64,000 nucleotides of DNA, taken from positions 1,337,100-1,401,099 of the forward strand of contig NZ_CM001437.1 in NCBI RefSeq assembly GCF_000243275.1. Direction: 5' to 3'. The notes beneath the pieces are model-generated. The model made no database searches, was not told the origin of the DNA, and saw nothing but the letters and a program-made list of their open reading frames with translations. Shown piece after piece: positions 18,258 to 28,992 of this stretch; within the stretch, counting starts at the first letter, position 1; each line of letters starts with the position of its first letter. Source of the stretch: Myroides odoratus DSM 2801 (GTDB lineage Bacteria > Bacteroidota > Bacteroidia > Flavobacteriales > Flavobacteriaceae). A program made the translations under genes and the position numbers.

Positions 18258-18312
18258 AAAGGTAGGGATTATGAATTCAGGTCACTTTCCTCCGATAATC
18301 TATCCTACCTTT
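18258..18312 (-). ncRNA. Candidate cis-regulatory leader/attenuator of rpsD
   Basis: In the mRNA, AAAGGUAGG (18312-18304) pairs with CCUACCUUU (18266-18258). After a 3-nt bulge, GAUUAU (18300-18295) pairs with AUAAUC (18272-18267), giving 15 pairs. A 22-nt apical region holds a further possible AGG/CCU pairing. The closing stem runs directly into U8, so it has the form of an intrinsic terminator ending about 10 nt before the rpsD start codon. Most other gaps in this cluster are under 35 bp. Autoregulation by S4 is an inference by analogy with S4 leaders of other phyla. Confidence 0.6.
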
Positions 18313-18326
18313 GGTTATACTATAAA

Positions 18327-18710
18327 TTAAACTCTTCTTCTCTTAGGAGGACGACATCCGTTGTGTGGGATTGGAGTAATATCGATAATCTCAGTTACTT
18401 CGATTCCACCATTATGTAAAGATCTGATTGCAGATTCTCTTCCGTTCCCTGGACCTTTTACATAAACTTTTACTTTTTTCAATCCTGCCTCAAGTGCAAC
18501 TCTACCACAATCTTCAGCAGCCATCTGAGCAGCATACGGAGTGTTCTTTTTAGAACCTCTGAATCCCATTTTACCTGCAGACGACCAAGAGATTACTTCA
18601 CCTTTCTTGTTAGTCAAAGAAATAATGATATTGTTGAATGTTGCATTAATATGAGCTTCACCTGTTGTTTCTACAACAACTTTACGCTTTTTTGTATTCG
18701 CTTTAGCCAT
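18327..18710 (-). CDS. rpsK: 30S ribosomal protein S11
   Basis: 127 aa, near the usual 129. The C-terminus has the conserved [12 protein letters not shown]. It forms part of the 30S platform near the decoding and E-site region. It is 11 bp downstream of rpsM. Confidence 0.97.
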   Translation of the reverse strand: MAKANTKKRKVVVETTGEAHINATFNNIIISLTNKKGEVISWSSAGKMGFRGSKKNTPYAAQMAAEDCGRVALEAGLKKVKVYVKGPGNGRESAIRSLHNGGIEVTEIIDITPIPHNGCRPPKRRRV

Positions 18711-18721
18711 ATTACTACTTA

Positions 18722-19096
18722 TTATTTAGTTGCTTTTTTCTTGTTAGCAACAGTTTTTCTTTTACCTTTTCTCGTTCTCGAGTTATTCTTCGTTCTTTGT
18801 CCTCTTAATGGAAGTCCAGTTCTATGACGGATTCCTCTGTAACAACCGATATCCATTAAACGTTTGATGTTTAAAGAAATCTCTGAACGTAATTCACCTT
18901 CAATTTTGAAATGACCTACTGCTTCACGGATAGCTCCGATCTCGTCATCATTCCAATCTTGTACTTTCTTATCTTCATCAACATTAGCTGTTGCTAAAAT
19001 TTCTTTAGCTCTACTAGAACCAATCCCGAAGATATAAGTTAAAGCAATAACTCCTCTTTTGTATTTAGGTATGTCTACCCCTGCGATTCTTGCCAT
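18722..19096 (-). CDS. rpsM: 30S ribosomal protein S13
   Basis: 124 aa. The helix-two-turn-helix core starts [14 protein letters not shown]; the long basic C-terminal tail ([16 protein letters not shown]) reaches toward the P-site tRNA. It lies 2 bp after rpmJ, in the order infA-rpmJ-rpsM-rpsK. Confidence 0.97.
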   Translation of the reverse strand: MARIAGVDIPKYKRGVIALTYIFGIGSSRAKEILATANVDEDKKVQDWNDDEIGAIREAVGHFKIEGELRSEISLNIKRLMDIGCYRGIRHRTGLPLRGQRTKNNSRTRKGKRKTVANKKKATK

Positions 19097-19098
19097 AA

Positions 19099-19215
19099 TT
19101 ATCCTTGTCTTTGTTTAAATCTAGGATTCTTTTTATTAATAACGTAAAGTCTACCTTTTCTACGTACTATGATGCACTCGGCACTTCTTTTTTTAACTGA
19201 TGCTCTTACTTTCAT
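19099..19215 (-). CDS. rpmJ: 50S ribosomal protein L36, zinc-ligand-depleted form
   Basis: 38 aa: ATG at 19215, TAA ending at 19099, starting [14 protein letters not shown] and ending FKQRQG. Too short for most ORF cut-offs but certain from its place between infA and rpsM and from its sequence. Of the four zinc ligands in classical L36 (three Cys and one His) only one Cys (residue 14) remains; the others read Ser11, Asn27 and Phe33. It should therefore fold without zinc. Confidence 0.95.
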
Positions 19216-19228
19216 TTTAATAGCCTCT

Positions 19229-19444
19229 TTAATATCTATAAGTAATTCTTGCTTTGGTCAAGTCATATGGACTCATTTCCAGTTTCACTCTATCACCAGG
19301 CAACAACTTAATGTAGTGCATACGCATTTTACCTGAGATGTGCGCGATAACAACGTGACCATTTTCTAATTCTACACGGAACATTGCATTAGACAATGCT
19401 TCGATTATTGCTCCGTCTTGTTCTATTGCTGATTGTTTTGCCAT
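19229..19444 (-). CDS. infA: Translation initiation factor IF-1
   Basis: 71 aa, a single S1-like OB domain that blocks the 30S A-site during initiation. Starts [20 protein letters not shown] and contains [13 protein letters not shown]. It directly follows secY; the methionine aminopeptidase gene found between these two in many bacteria is absent. Confidence 0.97.
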   Translation of the reverse strand: MAKQSAIEQDGAIIEALSNAMFRVELENGHVVIAHISGKMRMHYIKLLPGDRVKLEMSPYDLTKARITYRY

Positions 19445-19449
19445 AAAAT

Positions 19450-20796
19450 TTAAGCTGTCGCTCTTCTATTTTTACCACTTGTCATCATACTATCATACTG
19501 TTTGTTTAATAGATATGAGTTAACTTGTTGGATTGTATCAATTACAACACTCACCATAATTAATAGTGAAGTACCACCATAAAACATCGCCCATCCTTGT
19601 TGAACCCCTAAGATGCTAACAATGATTGCTGGGAAAACAGCAATGATTGCAAGATATAAAGACCCAGGAAAAGTGATCAATGACATAATTCTATCTAAGA
19701 AATCTGCAGTCTCAGAACCAGGCTTAACCCCTGGAATAAAACCACCACTTCGCTTCAAGTCATCTGCCATTTTATTAGTAGGTACTGTAATCGCGGTGTA
19801 AAAGTACGTAAAAATAATGATTAATAAAGCAAAAAGTAAATTATACTCCCAACCAAATACATTGTGGAATGTATTACTAATTGATTTTGCAGTATCCGAA
19901 GTTGACAAACCAGCTACAGCAGCAGGCACAAACATGATCGCTTGCGCGAAGATAATTGGCATAACTCCTGAAGCATTTAGTTTCAAAGGAATCCACTGAC
20001 GGTTTCCTCCTAACATGGATTGATCATACGTTCCAGAAGCGCTTCTACGAGCGTATTGTACTGGAATTCTTCGTACAGCTAATGTCAAATAGATACAAGC
20101 TACGATAATCAATAACCATAAAATTACTTCAATAACAACTAACATTGGTCCTCCGTTATTTTCTGTAATACGTGATTGGAATTCTTGGATGAAAGACATT
20201 GGAAGTCTTGCAATAATACCAACCATAATTAATAACGAAATACCATTTCCAATCCCTTTATCAGTAATTTTTTCTCCTAACCACATGGCAAAGATAGTTC
20301 CGGCAGTTAGTATCATTACTGAAGAAAACAAGAATGAGAAAGAATTAAAACCTAGCAAAAATGCATCTGATGGCAATTGCACATACAAGTTATAAATGTA
20401 ACTAGGTCCTTGTAATAAGGTAATACCGATAGTTAACCATCTTGTAATTTGATTCATTTTCTTTCTACCGCTTTCTCCATCATTTTGTAATTTTTGCAGA
20501 TAAGGAACCGCAATTCCCATCAGCTGCACCACAATGGAAGCAGAAATGTAAGGCATAATACCTAAAGCAAAAACAGATGCCTGTGCAAATGCACCACCTG
20601 TAAAAACGTTAATTAACCATCCGATTCCTTGATCCGTTTGATCAGTCAACGCTTGCAATTTCGTTGCATCAATACCTGGTAGAGTAACTTGTGTACCAAA
20701 ACGGTACACAAGTAATAGTCCTAATGTGATTAAGATTTTATTTTTTAACTCTTCAATTTTCCAGATACTGGCTAATGTTTCAAAAAACTTCTTCAT
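19450..20796 (-). CDS. secY: Preprotein translocase subunit SecY
   Basis: 448 aa from the ATG at 20796; a GTG three codons upstream (20805) is possible but less likely. Central pore of the Sec channel with ten transmembrane segments. The plug/TM2 region ([18 protein letters not shown]) and the C5-loop segment with conserved Arg ([15 protein letters not shown], near 350) are recognisable. Between rplO and infA in the spc cluster. Confidence 0.97.
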   Translation of the reverse strand: MKKFFETLASIWKIEELKNKILITLGLLLVYRFGTQVTLPGIDATKLQALTDQTDQGIGWLINVFTGGAFAQASVFALGIMPYISASIVVQLMGIAVPYLQKLQNDGESGRKKMNQITRWLTIGITLLQGPSYIYNLYVQLPSDAFLLGFNSFSFLFSSVMILTAGTIFAMWLGEKITDKGIGNGISLLIMVGIIARLPMSFIQEFQSRITENNGGPMLVVIEVILWLLIIVACIYLTLAVRRIPVQYARRSASGTYDQSMLGGNRQWIPLKLNASGVMPIIFAQAIMFVPAAVAGLSTSDTAKSISNTFHNVFGWEYNLLFALLIIIFTYFYTAITVPTNKMADDLKRSGGFIPGVKPGSETADFLDRIMSLITFPGSLYLAIIAVFPAIIVSILGVQQGWAMFYGGTSLLIMVSVVIDTIQQVNSYLLNKQYDSMMTSGKNRRATA

Positions 20797-20812
20797 CCTG
20801 TTCACTAAGATT

Positions 20813-21265
20813 TTATAACGTTACAACTTCTCCTCCTGCTGCTTCAATAGCTGCTTGGGCAGAAGCTGAAAATTTATGAGCAGAAACTTTTAATTTTGCT
20901 TTTAGCTCTCCACGTCCTAAAACCTTAACTAAACTGTTTTTAGTAGCTAATCCTAAATCAACTAATTGAGAAAAATCTACAGTATCAGTTACTTTTCCGC
21001 TATCAACAAGACCTTGTAAAGCCTCTAAGTTAATTACAGCGTACTCAACTCTGTTAATGTTTTTGAAACCGAATTTAGGTACACGTCTTTGAAGTGGCAT
21101 TTGCCCACCTTCAAATCCGATCTTTTTCGAATAACCTGAACGTGATTTAGCACCTTTATGTCCTTTTGTAGAAGTTCCTCCTTTTCCAGAACCTTCACCA
21201 CGACCAACACGTTTGTTTTGGTTGTGTACTGAACCGTTTGCTGGTTGTAAATTACTTAAATTCAT
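20813..21265 (-). CDS. rplO: 50S ribosomal protein L15
   Basis: 150 aa. Starts MNLSNLQPANGSVHNQNKRV, followed by the Gly- and Lys-rich extension (GRGEGSGKGGTSTKGHKG) that threads into 23S rRNA, then a globular C-terminal domain. It lies 12 bp after rpmD. Confidence 0.97.
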   Translation of the reverse strand: MNLSNLQPANGSVHNQNKRVGRGEGSGKGGTSTKGHKGAKSRSGYSKKIGFEGGQMPLQRRVPKFGFKNINRVEYAVINLEALQGLVDSGKVTDTVDFSQLVDLGLATKNSLVKVLGRGELKAKLKVSAHKFSASAQAAIEAAGGEVVTL

Positions 21266-21277
21266 CTATTGCGAATA

Positions 21278-21460
21278 TTATTTAATTTCTTCTACAGAAA
21301 CTAAGTGTTGAACTTTATTTACCATTCCTAAGATTGCAGTAGAAGCATCATGTTCAACTACTTGACCAATCTTACGAAGTCCTAAAGCCTCTAATGTTCT
21401 CTTTTGGTTAAGAGGACATTTAATTTGGCTTTTTACTTGTTTTATTTTGATTTTCGACAT
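21278..21460 (-). CDS. rpmD: 50S ribosomal protein L30
   Basis: 60 aa, the usual length of the bacterial protein. KIKQVKSQIKCPLNQKRTLE followed by ALGLRKIG is the family pattern. Between rpsE and rplO. Confidence 0.96.
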   Translation of the reverse strand: MSKIKIKQVKSQIKCPLNQKRTLEALGLRKIGQVVEHDASTAILGMVNKVQHLVSVEEIK

Positions 21461-21471
21461 AATCTTTCAAA

Positions 21472-21996
21472 TTAACCTTTAAATACTTTTTCTAAAGAAA
21501 TTCCTCTTTGTTTTGCAACTGTAGAAGCACTTCTTAATCGTAATAAAGCATCGAAAGTAGCTTTCACCACGTTATGTGGATTCGAAGAACCTTGAGACTT
21601 AGATAATAAATCTGTAATTCCTACAGCTTCAACTACCGCTCTCACAGAACCTCCAGCAATAACTCCCGTACCTAATGATGCTGGCATCAACAATACACGC
21701 GCTCCACTGAATTTACCTTTTTGTTCGTGCGGAATAGTATGTCCGTTTAATGGAACTTTAACTAAGTTTTTCTTAGCATCTTCAACTGCTTTAGCAATAG
21801 CCTCAGATACATCTTTAGATTTACCTAAACCGTGACCCACTACACCGTTTTCGTCACCTACAACAACAACAGCAGAAAAACCAAAAGCTCTTCCCCCTTT
21901 TGTTACTTTAGTAACACGGTTTACACTAACCAAACGATCTTTTAAATCAAGACCGCTTGGTTTTACAAATTCTACGTTTTTATAATTTTGATACAT
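21472..21996 (-). CDS. rpsE: 30S ribosomal protein S5
   Basis: 174 aa. An N-terminal double-stranded-RNA-binding-like domain ([19 protein letters not shown]) is followed by the C-terminal domain with [18 protein letters not shown]. It helps form the mRNA entry site and influences decoding fidelity. Confidence 0.97.
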   Translation of the reverse strand: MYQNYKNVEFVKPSGLDLKDRLVSVNRVTKVTKGGRAFGFSAVVVVGDENGVVGHGLGKSKDVSEAIAKAVEDAKKNLVKVPLNGHTIPHEQKGKFSGARVLLMPASLGTGVIAGGSVRAVVEAVGITDLLSKSQGSSNPHNVVKATFDALLRLRSASTVAKQRGISLEKVFKG

Positions 21997-22002
21997 AACT
22001 AA

Positions 22003-22353
22003 TTAGAATTTTAATCCAGCTTCTCTAGCGCCGTCTGCTAATGATTTAACACGTCCGTGGTATAAATAACCGTTTCTATCAAAAGATACAGTTTCGATAC
22101 CTGCTTTTAAAGCTTTGTCTGCGATTAGTTTTCCAACCGATGCAGCAGTTTCAACATTGGTTCCTCTTGTTATCCCAGCTTCTCTTGACGATGCTGACAC
22201 TAAAGTTACTCCATTTACGTCATCTATGATTTGTGCATAGATTTCTTTATTACTTCTGAATACAGAAAGTCTAGTTCTAGCAGGTGTACCGCTAACTGTC
22301 TTTCTAATTCTGAACTTTATACGTTGTCTTCTTTCAGATTTTGTTAATGACAT
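22003..22353 (-). CDS. rplR: 50S ribosomal protein L18
   Basis: 116 aa, a 5S rRNA binder. The motif [18 protein letters not shown] and the C-terminal [19 protein letters not shown] are family hallmarks. Six bp from rpsE. Confidence 0.97.
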   Translation of the reverse strand: MSLTKSERRQRIKFRIRKTVSGTPARTRLSVFRSNKEIYAQIIDDVNGVTLVSASSREAGITRGTNVETAASVGKLIADKALKAGIETVSFDRNGYLYHGRVKSLADGAREAGLKF

Positions 22354-22364
22354 AGTCTTAATTT

Positions 22365-22907
22365 TTAAGCTGATTTACCTGCTTTTCTTCTTAATTCCTC
22401 ACCTACAAACTTGATTCCTTTTCCTTTGTAAGGCTCTGGCTTACGGAAAGAACGGATTTTTGCAGCTACTTGACCTACTAATTGTTTGTCGTGAGAAGTC
22501 AATTTTACTAGAGGGTTTTTCCCTTTTTCTGATATTGTTTCAACTACAACTTCAGGAGCGATATCCATCACGATATTGTGAGAGAATCCTAAAGCTAAGT
22601 CTAGCTTTTGCCCTTGGTTTGAAGCACGGTAACCTACCCCTACAAACTCTAAAGTTACAGTAAATCCTTCAGAAACACCAGTAATCATATTGTTAATTAA
22701 GCTACGGTATAATCCGTGTTTAGATCTTTCATCTTTATCGTCAGATGATCTTTCTACAACAACTTGATTATCTTCTACTTTAACACTAACTGTATCGAAT
22801 TTCTGAGTAAGCTCTCCTAATTTACCTTTAACAACAATAACGCCTTCTTGAACATCAACTGTTACACCAGCAGGAATTGTTATCGGACTTTTTCCTATTC
22901 TTGACAT
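22365..22907 (-). CDS. rplF: 50S ribosomal protein L6
   Basis: 180 aa with two repeated alpha/beta domains. [17 protein letters not shown] opens the protein and [13 protein letters not shown] with RRKAGKSA closes it. Located near the GTPase-associated region of the 50S subunit. Confidence 0.97.
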   Translation of the reverse strand: MSRIGKSPITIPAGVTVDVQEGVIVVKGKLGELTQKFDTVSVKVEDNQVVVERSSDDKDERSKHGLYRSLINNMITGVSEGFTVTLEFVGVGYRASNQGQKLDLALGFSHNIVMDIAPEVVVETISEKGKNPLVKLTSHDKQLVGQVAAKIRSFRKPEPYKGKGIKFVGEELRRKAGKSA

Positions 22908-22924
22908 TTCTTAGTCTTTTTAAA

Positions 22925-23323
22925 TTAGTATACGTAACAAACTACTTCACCACCAACATTCAATTGTTTTGCTTGTTTTCCAGTCATCAATCCTTTTGAT
23001 GTTGAAACAATCGCAATTCCTAAACCGTTTAAGATTCTTGGAAGGTCAGTTGCAGAAGCGTATTTACGCAAACCTGGTTTACTAATTCTTTGGATATCTC
23101 TAATCACAGACTCTTTTGTGTCTTTATCGTATTTCAAAGCTATTTTGATTGTACCTTGAACTGTACTATCATCAAATTTATAGCTTAAGATATATCCTTG
23201 ATCGAATAAAATTTTCGTGATTTCTTTTTTGAAGTTAGATGCTGGGATCTCTACCACTTTGTGGTTTGCACGCACAGCATTTCTAATTCTTGTAAGGAAA
23301 TCTGCTATTGGATCTGTATACAT
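22925..23323 (-). CDS. rpsH: 30S ribosomal protein S8
   Basis: 132 aa. [19 protein letters not shown] at the start and [17 protein letters not shown] near the end are typical. A primary 16S rRNA binder; in E. coli it represses the spc operon. No obvious S8-type helix-21 mimic was found near rplE here. Confidence 0.97.
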   Translation of the reverse strand: MYTDPIADFLTRIRNAVRANHKVVEIPASNFKKEITKILFDQGYILSYKFDDSTVQGTIKIALKYDKDTKESVIRDIQRISKPGLRKYASATDLPRILNGLGIAIVSTSKGLMTGKQAKQLNVGGEVVCYVY

Positions 23324-23345
23324 TGTTTTTACCTTTAAATCTTAA

Positions 23346-23615
23346 TTACCAACTTGCCTTTTTAACTCCTGGTATCAACCCTTGGTTAGCCATCTCACGG
23401 AAAGTAACACGAGAAATACCGAATTGACGCATATACCCTCTAGGTCTTCCAGTTAATTTACATCTGTTGTGTAAACGTACAGGAGAAGCATTTTTAGGTA
23501 ATTTTTGTAACCCTTCGTAGTCACCAGCTTCTAAAAGAGCTTTTCTTTTATCAGCATATTTAGCTACTAATGCTTGTCTTTTAACCTCACGGGCTTTCAT
23601 TGATTCTTTAGCCAT
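23346..23615 (-). CDS. rpsN: 30S ribosomal protein S14, zinc-free long form
   Basis: 89 aa. Starts [20 protein letters not shown] and ends [20 protein letters not shown] plus a short tail. It has no CXXC pairs, so it is the long zinc-independent type. Confidence 0.97.
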   Translation of the reverse strand: MAKESMKAREVKRQALVAKYADKRKALLEAGDYEGLQKLPKNASPVRLHNRCKLTGRPRGYMRQFGISRVTFREMANQGLIPGVKKASW

Positions 23616-23620
23616 AACTC

Positions 23621-24172
23621 TTAATTCTTTTTAAAAGGTAATCCTAATTCAACTAGTAAAGATTTAGCTTCTTTATCTGTGTTAGCAGATGTTACAAACG
23701 TAATATCAAAACCAGCGATTTTGTTTACTTTATCAATATTGATTTCAGGGAAAATAATTTGCTCAGTTACACCTAAGTTATAATTTCCTCTACCGTCGAA
23801 TCCATCAGATTTGATACCAGAGAAATCTCTCACTCGTGGTAAAGCAGAAGTAACTAAACGGTCTAAGAATTCGTACATTCTTTCGCCACGTAAAGTAACT
23901 TTAGCTCCAATTGGCATTCCTTTTCTCAATTTGAAAGAAGCAACGTCTTTCTTAGAAATAGTAGCTACTGCTTTTTGTCCTGTAATTTTAGTTAATTCCT
24001 CTACTGCGTAATCAACTAATTTTTTGTCAGATACAGCTGCACCAACACCACGGCTAACAACAATTTTCTCAAGTTTAGGAACTTGCATAATGTTCTTGTA
24101 TCCAAACTCCTCTTTAAGAGCAGAGATCACTCTGCTATTATATTCTTCTTTAAGTCTTGGTATATAAGCCAT
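23621..24172 (-). CDS. rplE: 50S ribosomal protein L5
   Basis: 183 aa. 5S rRNA binder at the central protuberance. The signature near '[18 protein letters not shown]' and the RDFSGI...[11 protein letters not shown] region are present. Two bp from rplX, so translation is probably coupled. Confidence 0.97.
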   Translation of the reverse strand: MAYIPRLKEEYNSRVISALKEEFGYKNIMQVPKLEKIVVSRGVGAAVSDKKLVDYAVEELTKITGQKAVATISKKDVASFKLRKGMPIGAKVTLRGERMYEFLDRLVTSALPRVRDFSGIKSDGFDGRGNYNLGVTEQIIFPEINIDKVNKIAGFDITFVTSANTDKEAKSLLVELGLPFKKN

Positions 24173-24174
24173 AA

Positions 24175-24492
24175 CTATAATACTTGATTTGATTTTTTAG
24201 AAACTCTTACATTTTTTCCACTTTCATTTCTTTGGATCGCTACTTTCGTAGTATCGTTTGTCTTAGGATCTACGATCGCTAAGTTAGAAATGTGGATAGG
24301 AGCCTCTTTTTTAACAATACCACCTTGAGGGTTTGTAGCACTAGGCTTAACATGCTTAGAAATGATGTTTACCCCTTCAACAATAGCTTTGTTCTTTTCG
24401 CGTAATACACGTACGATTTTTCCTTCAGATCCTTTGTGATCTCCAGCGATAACACGTACAGTATCTCCTGTTTTTATCTTTAGCTTAATCAT
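24175..24492 (-). CDS. rplX: 50S ribosomal protein L24
   Basis: 105 aa. The N-terminal KOW motif is visible ([20 protein letters not shown]). An initiator of 50S assembly. Confidence 0.97.
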   Translation of the reverse strand: MIKLKIKTGDTVRVIAGDHKGSEGKIVRVLREKNKAIVEGVNIISKHVKPSATNPQGGIVKKEAPIHISNLAIVDPKTNDTTKVAIQRNESGKNVRVSKKSNQVL

Positions 24493-24504
24493 GTTTAGAA
24501 CGAA

Positions 24505-24873
24505 TTACAACACCTCAGGTGCTAATGATACAATTTTCATGAATTGTTTTTCACGAAGTTCTCTTGCTACTGGTCCAAAAACACGAGTTCCTTTCATTTC
24601 ACCTGCAGCATTTAACAATACGCAAGCGTTATCATCGAATCTAATGTATGATCCATCAGCTCTTCTAACCTCTTTTTTAGTGCGAACAACTACAGCAGTA
24701 GAAACAGTACCTTTTTTCACACTTCCGTTTGGAGTTGCGTCTTTGATACTTACTACAATTTTATCCCCTACTGAAGCGTAACGACGCTTTGTCCCACCTA
24801 ATACACGGATAGTCAAAACCTCTTTTGCTCCCGTGTTATCTGCTACTTTAAGTCTAGATTCTTGTTGTACCAT
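24505..24873 (-). CDS. rplN: 50S ribosomal protein L14
   Basis: 122 aa, exactly the usual size. [19 protein letters not shown] and [15 protein letters not shown] are family patterns. It contacts S12 and h14 across the subunit interface. Confidence 0.97.
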   Translation of the reverse strand: MVQQESRLKVADNTGAKEVLTIRVLGGTKRRYASVGDKIVVSIKDATPNGSVKKGTVSTAVVVRTKKEVRRADGSYIRFDDNACVLLNAAGEMKGTRVFGPVARELREKQFMKIVSLAPEVL

Positions 24874-24875
24874 AA

Positions 24876-25133
24876 TTATTTCGCTCTTTCAATGATTTCA
24901 ACTAATCTCCAACATTTTGATTTAGATAATGGACGAGTCTCCATAATTCTAACTGTATCACCAATGTTGCAGTTGTTCGTTTCGTCGTGAGCCACATATT
25001 TTTTAGTTTGCTTCACGAACTTTCCATATAATGGGTGTTTTACTTTTTTTACTTCAGAAACAACAATAGATTTCTCCATTTTGTTACTAGTAACAACACC
25101 TATTCTTTCTTTTCTTTCTTTTCTATTTTCCAT
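24876..25133 (-). CDS. rpsQ: 30S ribosomal protein S17
   Basis: 85 aa, OB-fold. The segment [21 protein letters not shown] and the [14 protein letters not shown] motif identify it. Two bp from rplN. Confidence 0.97.
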   Translation of the reverse strand: MENRKERKERIGVVTSNKMEKSIVVSEVKKVKHPLYGKFVKQTKKYVAHDETNNCNIGDTVRIMETRPLSKSKCWRLVEIIERAK

Positions 25134-25150
25134 CTTTTGGCAGAATACAA

Positions 25151-25342
25151 TTATTGTAACTCTCTTTTGCTTAGCTCAGTATTCACTCTAGCAATTGTTC
25201 TTCTCACCTTTCTGATTTGAAGAGGATTCTCGATTGGAGAAATTGCATGAGTAGCTTTTAAGCTATTTAATGCGTTAGTCAACTCTTTTAATTGCTCTTG
25301 TAAATCAGCTACAGATAGGTTTACTATTTCAGATTGTTTCAT
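25151..25342 (-). CDS. rpmC: 50S ribosomal protein L29
   Basis: 63 aa, two helices. [20 protein letters not shown], then [15 protein letters not shown]. Sits at the tunnel exit near L23. Confidence 0.96.
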   Translation of the reverse strand: MKQSEIVNLSVADLQEQLKELTNALNSLKATHAISPIENPLQIRKVRRTIARVNTELSKRELQ

Positions 25343-25354
25343 GATAAATTTCTA

Positions 25355-25774
25355 TTATGCTTCGAAATCTCTAGCAATTATAAATTTTGTTTTCACAGGA
25401 AGTTTTTGAGCAGCTAAGCGTAAAGCTTCTTTCGCTACAGATAGTGGAACACCACCAACCTCAAACATTATTTTTCCTGGTTTTACCACAGCAACCCAGT
25501 ATTCTACTGCACCCTTACCTTTACCCATACGCACTTCAAGAGGCTTCTTAGTGATTGGTTTGTCTGGGAAAATCTTGATCCATAATTGCCCTTCACGTTT
25601 CATGAAACGAGTTGCAGCGATACGCGCAGCCTCGATTTGACGAGAAGTGATAAATGCTGAATCTAAAGATTTAATTCCGAACATCCCATTAGAAAGTTCA
25701 TGCCCTCTTTGGGAAATCCCTTTCATCTTACCTTTCTGTACCTTACGGTATTTTGTTCTTTTAGGCTGTAACAT
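25355..25774 (-). CDS. rplP: 50S ribosomal protein L16
   Basis: 139 aa. [19 protein letters not shown] opens it; the conserved [19 protein letters not shown] loop follows at about 82-100. It helps position A-site tRNA. Confidence 0.97.
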   Translation of the reverse strand: MLQPKRTKYRKVQKGKMKGISQRGHELSNGMFGIKSLDSAFITSRQIEAARIAATRFMKREGQLWIKIFPDKPITKKPLEVRMGKGKGAVEYWVAVVKPGKIMFEVGGVPLSVAKEALRLAAQKLPVKTKFIIARDFEA

Positions 25775-25792
25775 TTTTCTTCAGTTTAAAAA

Positions 25793-26515
25793 TTACTTTC
25801 TTTTGCGTTGGTTAGGTCTACCTTTACTAGATCCTGCTGGTGATTTAGATTGTTTTTTATCCATACCAGCTAACGGAGAAAGATCTCTTTTACCGTAAAC
25901 CTCACCTTTCATGATCCACACTTTAATTCCCATTCTACCGTAAGTAGTATGAGCTTCAGCAAGTGCATAATCGATGTCGGCTCTGAAAGTAGATAATGGA
26001 ATTCTTCCTTCTTTGAAAGATTCTGAACGTGCCATTTCAGCACCATTCAAACGACCAGAAATCATTACTTTGATTCCTTCAGCATTCATTCTCATCGCAG
26101 CACCAATAGCCATACGGATTGCTCTACGGTAAGAAATTCTGTTTTCGATTTGACGAGCGATACTAGCAGCCACTAAAAACGCGTCAAGTTCAGGTCTCTT
26201 AATTTCAAAGATATTGATTTGAACTTCCTTATCAGTAATCTTTTTCAATTCCTCTTTCAACTTGTCTACCTCTTGTCCACCTTTTCCGATAATGATACCA
26301 GGTCTAGCAGTAGTGATAGTAACGGTTACAAGTTTCAAAGTTCTCTCGATGATTACTTTTGATACACTAGCTTTTGATAAACGAGCATGGATATACTTTC
26401 TGATTTTGTGATCCTCAGCGATTTTGTCACCGTAATCATTTCCACCATACCAGTTTGAGTCCCATCCTCTAATAATACCAAGGCGATTCCCGATCGGATT
26501 AGTTTTTTGTCCCAT
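25793..26515 (-). CDS. rpsC: 30S ribosomal protein S3
   Basis: 240 aa. N-terminal [20 protein letters not shown], a KH domain with the [15 protein letters not shown] loop, and a C-terminal domain ([20 protein letters not shown]). Forms the mRNA entry channel. The C-terminus is a basic, Lys/Arg-rich tail. Confidence 0.97.
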   Translation of the reverse strand: MGQKTNPIGNRLGIIRGWDSNWYGGNDYGDKIAEDHKIRKYIHARLSKASVSKVIIERTLKLVTVTITTARPGIIIGKGGQEVDKLKEELKKITDKEVQINIFEIKRPELDAFLVAASIARQIENRISYRRAIRMAIGAAMRMNAEGIKVMISGRLNGAEMARSESFKEGRIPLSTFRADIDYALAEAHTTYGRMGIKVWIMKGEVYGKRDLSPLAGMDKKQSKSPAGSSKGRPNQRKRK

Positions 26516-26523
26516 ACTGTTTA

Positions 26524-26934
26524 TTAATTGCTTTGTGTGTTATTATTAGATCCTAATACGATTGTCACGTGATTAGAACGTTTTCTTATTCTGTGTGCTC
26601 TTCCTTGAGGTGCAGGACGAAGTCTTTTCAACATCATTCCTCCATCTACTCTAATTTCTTTTACAAAAAGTCCAGCTTCTTCCATGTTTTCTTCGCTGTT
26701 TTTTGCTTGCCAGTTTGCAATTGCAGACAAAAGTAATTTCTCTAAGTTACGAGAAGCGTCTTTTGTGCTGAATTTCAATATATTTAGAGCTTTTTCTACT
26801 TTCTGTCCTCTTACTAAATCCGCTACTAAGCGCATTTTTCTTGGAGAAGTAGGGCAATTGTTTAGCTTAGCAAAAGCAACCTGCTTATTAGCTTCTTTAA
26901 TTTGCTCAGCTCTTTCTCTTTTACGAACTCCCAT
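26524..26934 (-). CDS. rplV: 50S ribosomal protein L22
   Basis: 136 aa. The family pattern [20 protein letters not shown] and the tunnel-lining beta-hairpin with [19 protein letters not shown] are intact, with no insertion or deletion of the kind linked to macrolide resistance. Confidence 0.97.
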   Translation of the reverse strand: MGVRKRERAEQIKEANKQVAFAKLNNCPTSPRKMRLVADLVRGQKVEKALNILKFSTKDASRNLEKLLLSAIANWQAKNSEENMEEAGLFVKEIRVDGGMMLKRLRPAPQGRAHRIRKRSNHVTIVLGSNNNTQSN

Positions 26935-26943
26935 AGCTTCTTA

Positions 26944-27222
26944 TTATTTTTTACCTTTATTCTTTGCACCAGCGTGACCTCTAAACGATCTTGTTGGTGA
27001 AAATTCCCCTAATTTGTGTCCAACCATGTTCTCTGTTACATATACAGGAACAAATTGACGACCATTATGTACTGCGATAGTCTGTCCAACGAAATCTGGA
27101 GTAATCATAGAAGCTCTTGACCAAGTTTTGATAACAGCTTTATTTCCAGACTCTACATTTTTAAGAACTTTCTTCTCTAATTTAAAGTGAACATAAGGTC
27201 CTTTTTTTAACGAACGTGCCAT
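26944..27222 (-). CDS. rpsS: 30S ribosomal protein S19
   Basis: 92 aa. [19 protein letters not shown], then [19 protein letters not shown]. Head of the 30S subunit. Confidence 0.97.
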   Translation of the reverse strand: MARSLKKGPYVHFKLEKKVLKNVESGNKAVIKTWSRASMITPDFVGQTIAVHNGRQFVPVYVTENMVGHKLGEFSPTRSFRGHAGAKNKGKK

Positions 27223-27233
27223 GTCTTACTCTT

Positions 27234-28058
27234 TTATTTCTTTCTACGTTCAACGATATACTTGTTACTCGACTTAACTTTAGAACGAGTTCTATAACCT
27301 TTAGCAGGCATCCCGTTTCTTGAACGTGGATGTCCTCCAGAAGAACGACCTTCTCCACCTCCCATTGGGTGATCTACCGGGTTCATAGCTACAGCTCTTG
27401 TTCTAGGTCTTCTACCTAACCATCTAGATCTACCAGCTTTACCAGAAACGATTAATTGGTGATCGTGGTTCGATACAGCTCCAATAGTAGCCATACAAGT
27501 TAACAAAATTAAACGCACCTCACCAGAAGGCATTTTAATTGTTGCATACTTACCATCTCTTGCTACTAATTGTGCGAAAGTACCAGCTGAACGAGCAATT
27601 ACTGCTCCTTGTCCAGGACGTAGTTCAATACAAGAAATAACAGTTCCTAAAGGAATTTTACTTAAAGGCATTGCATTACCTACTTCAGGTGATGCATCTG
27701 GTCCTGAAACTACAGTTTGTCCAACTTTAAGACCAGCTTGTGCGATAACGTAAGTTTTAGCTCCATCCGCATAAGCAAGTAATGAAATAAATGCTGAACG
27801 GTTTGGATCATACTCGATTGTTTTAACAATTGCAGGAACTCCTTCTTTTGTTCTTTTGAAATCGATGATACGATATCTTTGTTTATGACCACCACCTGTG
27901 TAGCGCATGGTCATTTTTCCTTGACTATTTCTACCTCCAGATTTTTTTTTCGGTGCTAGTAAACTACGCTCCGGCTTATCAGTTGTTATAGCGTCAAAAC
28001 TATTTACAACTCTAAAACGCTGACCTGGGGTAATAGGTTTTAATTTTCTAACTGACAT
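27234..28058 (-). CDS. rplB: 50S ribosomal protein L2
   Basis: 274 aa, full length. The C-terminal [13 protein letters not shown] segment carries the conserved His close to the peptidyl transferase centre. Between rplW and rpsS. Confidence 0.98.
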   Translation of the reverse strand: MSVRKLKPITPGQRFRVVNSFDAITTDKPERSLLAPKKKSGGRNSQGKMTMRYTGGGHKQRYRIIDFKRTKEGVPAIVKTIEYDPNRSAFISLLAYADGAKTYVIAQAGLKVGQTVVSGPDASPEVGNAMPLSKIPLGTVISCIELRPGQGAVIARSAGTFAQLVARDGKYATIKMPSGEVRLILLTCMATIGAVSNHDHQLIVSGKAGRSRWLGRRPRTRAVAMNPVDHPMGGGEGRSSGGHPRSRNGMPAKGYRTRSKVKSSNKYIVERRKK

Positions 28059-28064
28059 TATTTA

Positions 28065-28355
28065 TTAGATATTTGAATAAAAGTCTATATTATCTCCTTC
28101 TTTCAATTCAACTATTGCTTTTTTGAAAGCATTAGTTTTAGCGTTAATCATACCGCTTTTTGTATATTTAACAGAACGCTTAGCACCATAGTTCATAGTA
28201 TTCACGTTAACAACACTAACACCATAAGTAGCTTCTACTGCTTTTTTGATCTCAATTTTGTTCGCTCTTCTATCAACTACGAAACCATAACGGCCAAAAA
28301 TTTCACCGTCTTTTGTTACTTTTTCTGTAATTATAGGCTTAATTAAAACACTCAT
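28065..28355 (-). CDS. rplW: 50S ribosomal protein L23
   Basis: 96 aa. MSVLIKPIITEKVTKDGE, and NKIEIKKAVEATYGVSVVNV. Docking site for trigger factor and SRP at the tunnel exit. Seven bp from rplD. Confidence 0.97.
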   Translation of the reverse strand: MSVLIKPIITEKVTKDGEIFGRYGFVVDRRANKIEIKKAVEATYGVSVVNVNTMNYGAKRSVKYTKSGMINAKTNAFKKAIVELKEGDNIDFYSNI

Positions 28356-28362
28356 GTTCTTA

Positions 28363-28992
28363 TTATTTGCTTAAATTTTCAACAATTCCAGCCACAGATC
28401 CTTCTGTCAAGACTAAGCTTCCCGCGTTTAAAATAGCGTAAGTACTTAATTCTGAGTTAGTTACAACAGCAGCCTTCTCTAAATTGCGTGATGACAAATA
28501 TACATTTTTATTTGATTCACCCAACACAAATAGAGATTTTTTATTTTCTAACCCTAAAGCTTTCAATACACTAATGAAATTTTTAGTGCTTGGAGCTTCG
28601 AAGTTAAAGTTTTCTAAAACGATTAAGTTCTCTTCGCGAACCTTAATTGAAAACGCTGATTTTCTAGCTAAGCGTTTTAAGTTCTTATTCAATTTGAAAG
28701 AATAGTTTCTTGGTCTTGGCCCGAAAACTCTTCCTCCTCCTCTGAATACTGGTGACTTGATGCTTCCTGCTCTCGCCGTTCCAGTTCCTTTTTGCTTTTT
28801 AATCTTACGCGTACTTCCAGAGATTTCAGCTCTTTCTTTAGCTTTATGTGTACCTTGTCTTTGATTTGCTAAATATTGTTTAACATCAAGATATACTGCG
28901 TGATTATTTGGCTCAATTCCGAATACTGAATCTAAAAGTTCAACTTTTCTTCCAGTATCTTTCCCTGTAATATCTAAAACTTTTACTTCCAT
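28363..28992 (-). CDS. rplD: 50S ribosomal protein L4
   Basis: 209 aa. The tunnel loop region [20 protein letters not shown] (about 68-87) is intact. Its ATG overlaps the rplC stop by one base (TAATG), implying translational coupling. In E. coli L4 represses the S10 operon; a hairpin just before rplC could be a site for such control here. Confidence 0.97.
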   Translation of the reverse strand: MEVKVLDITGKDTGRKVELLDSVFGIEPNNHAVYLDVKQYLANQRQGTHKAKERAEISGSTRKIKKQKGTGTARAGSIKSPVFRGGGRVFGPRPRNYSFKLNKNLKRLARKSAFSIKVREENLIVLENFNFEAPSTKNFISVLKALGLENKKSLFVLGESNKNVYLSSRNLEKAAVVTNSELSTYAILNAGSLVLTEGSVAGIVENLSK

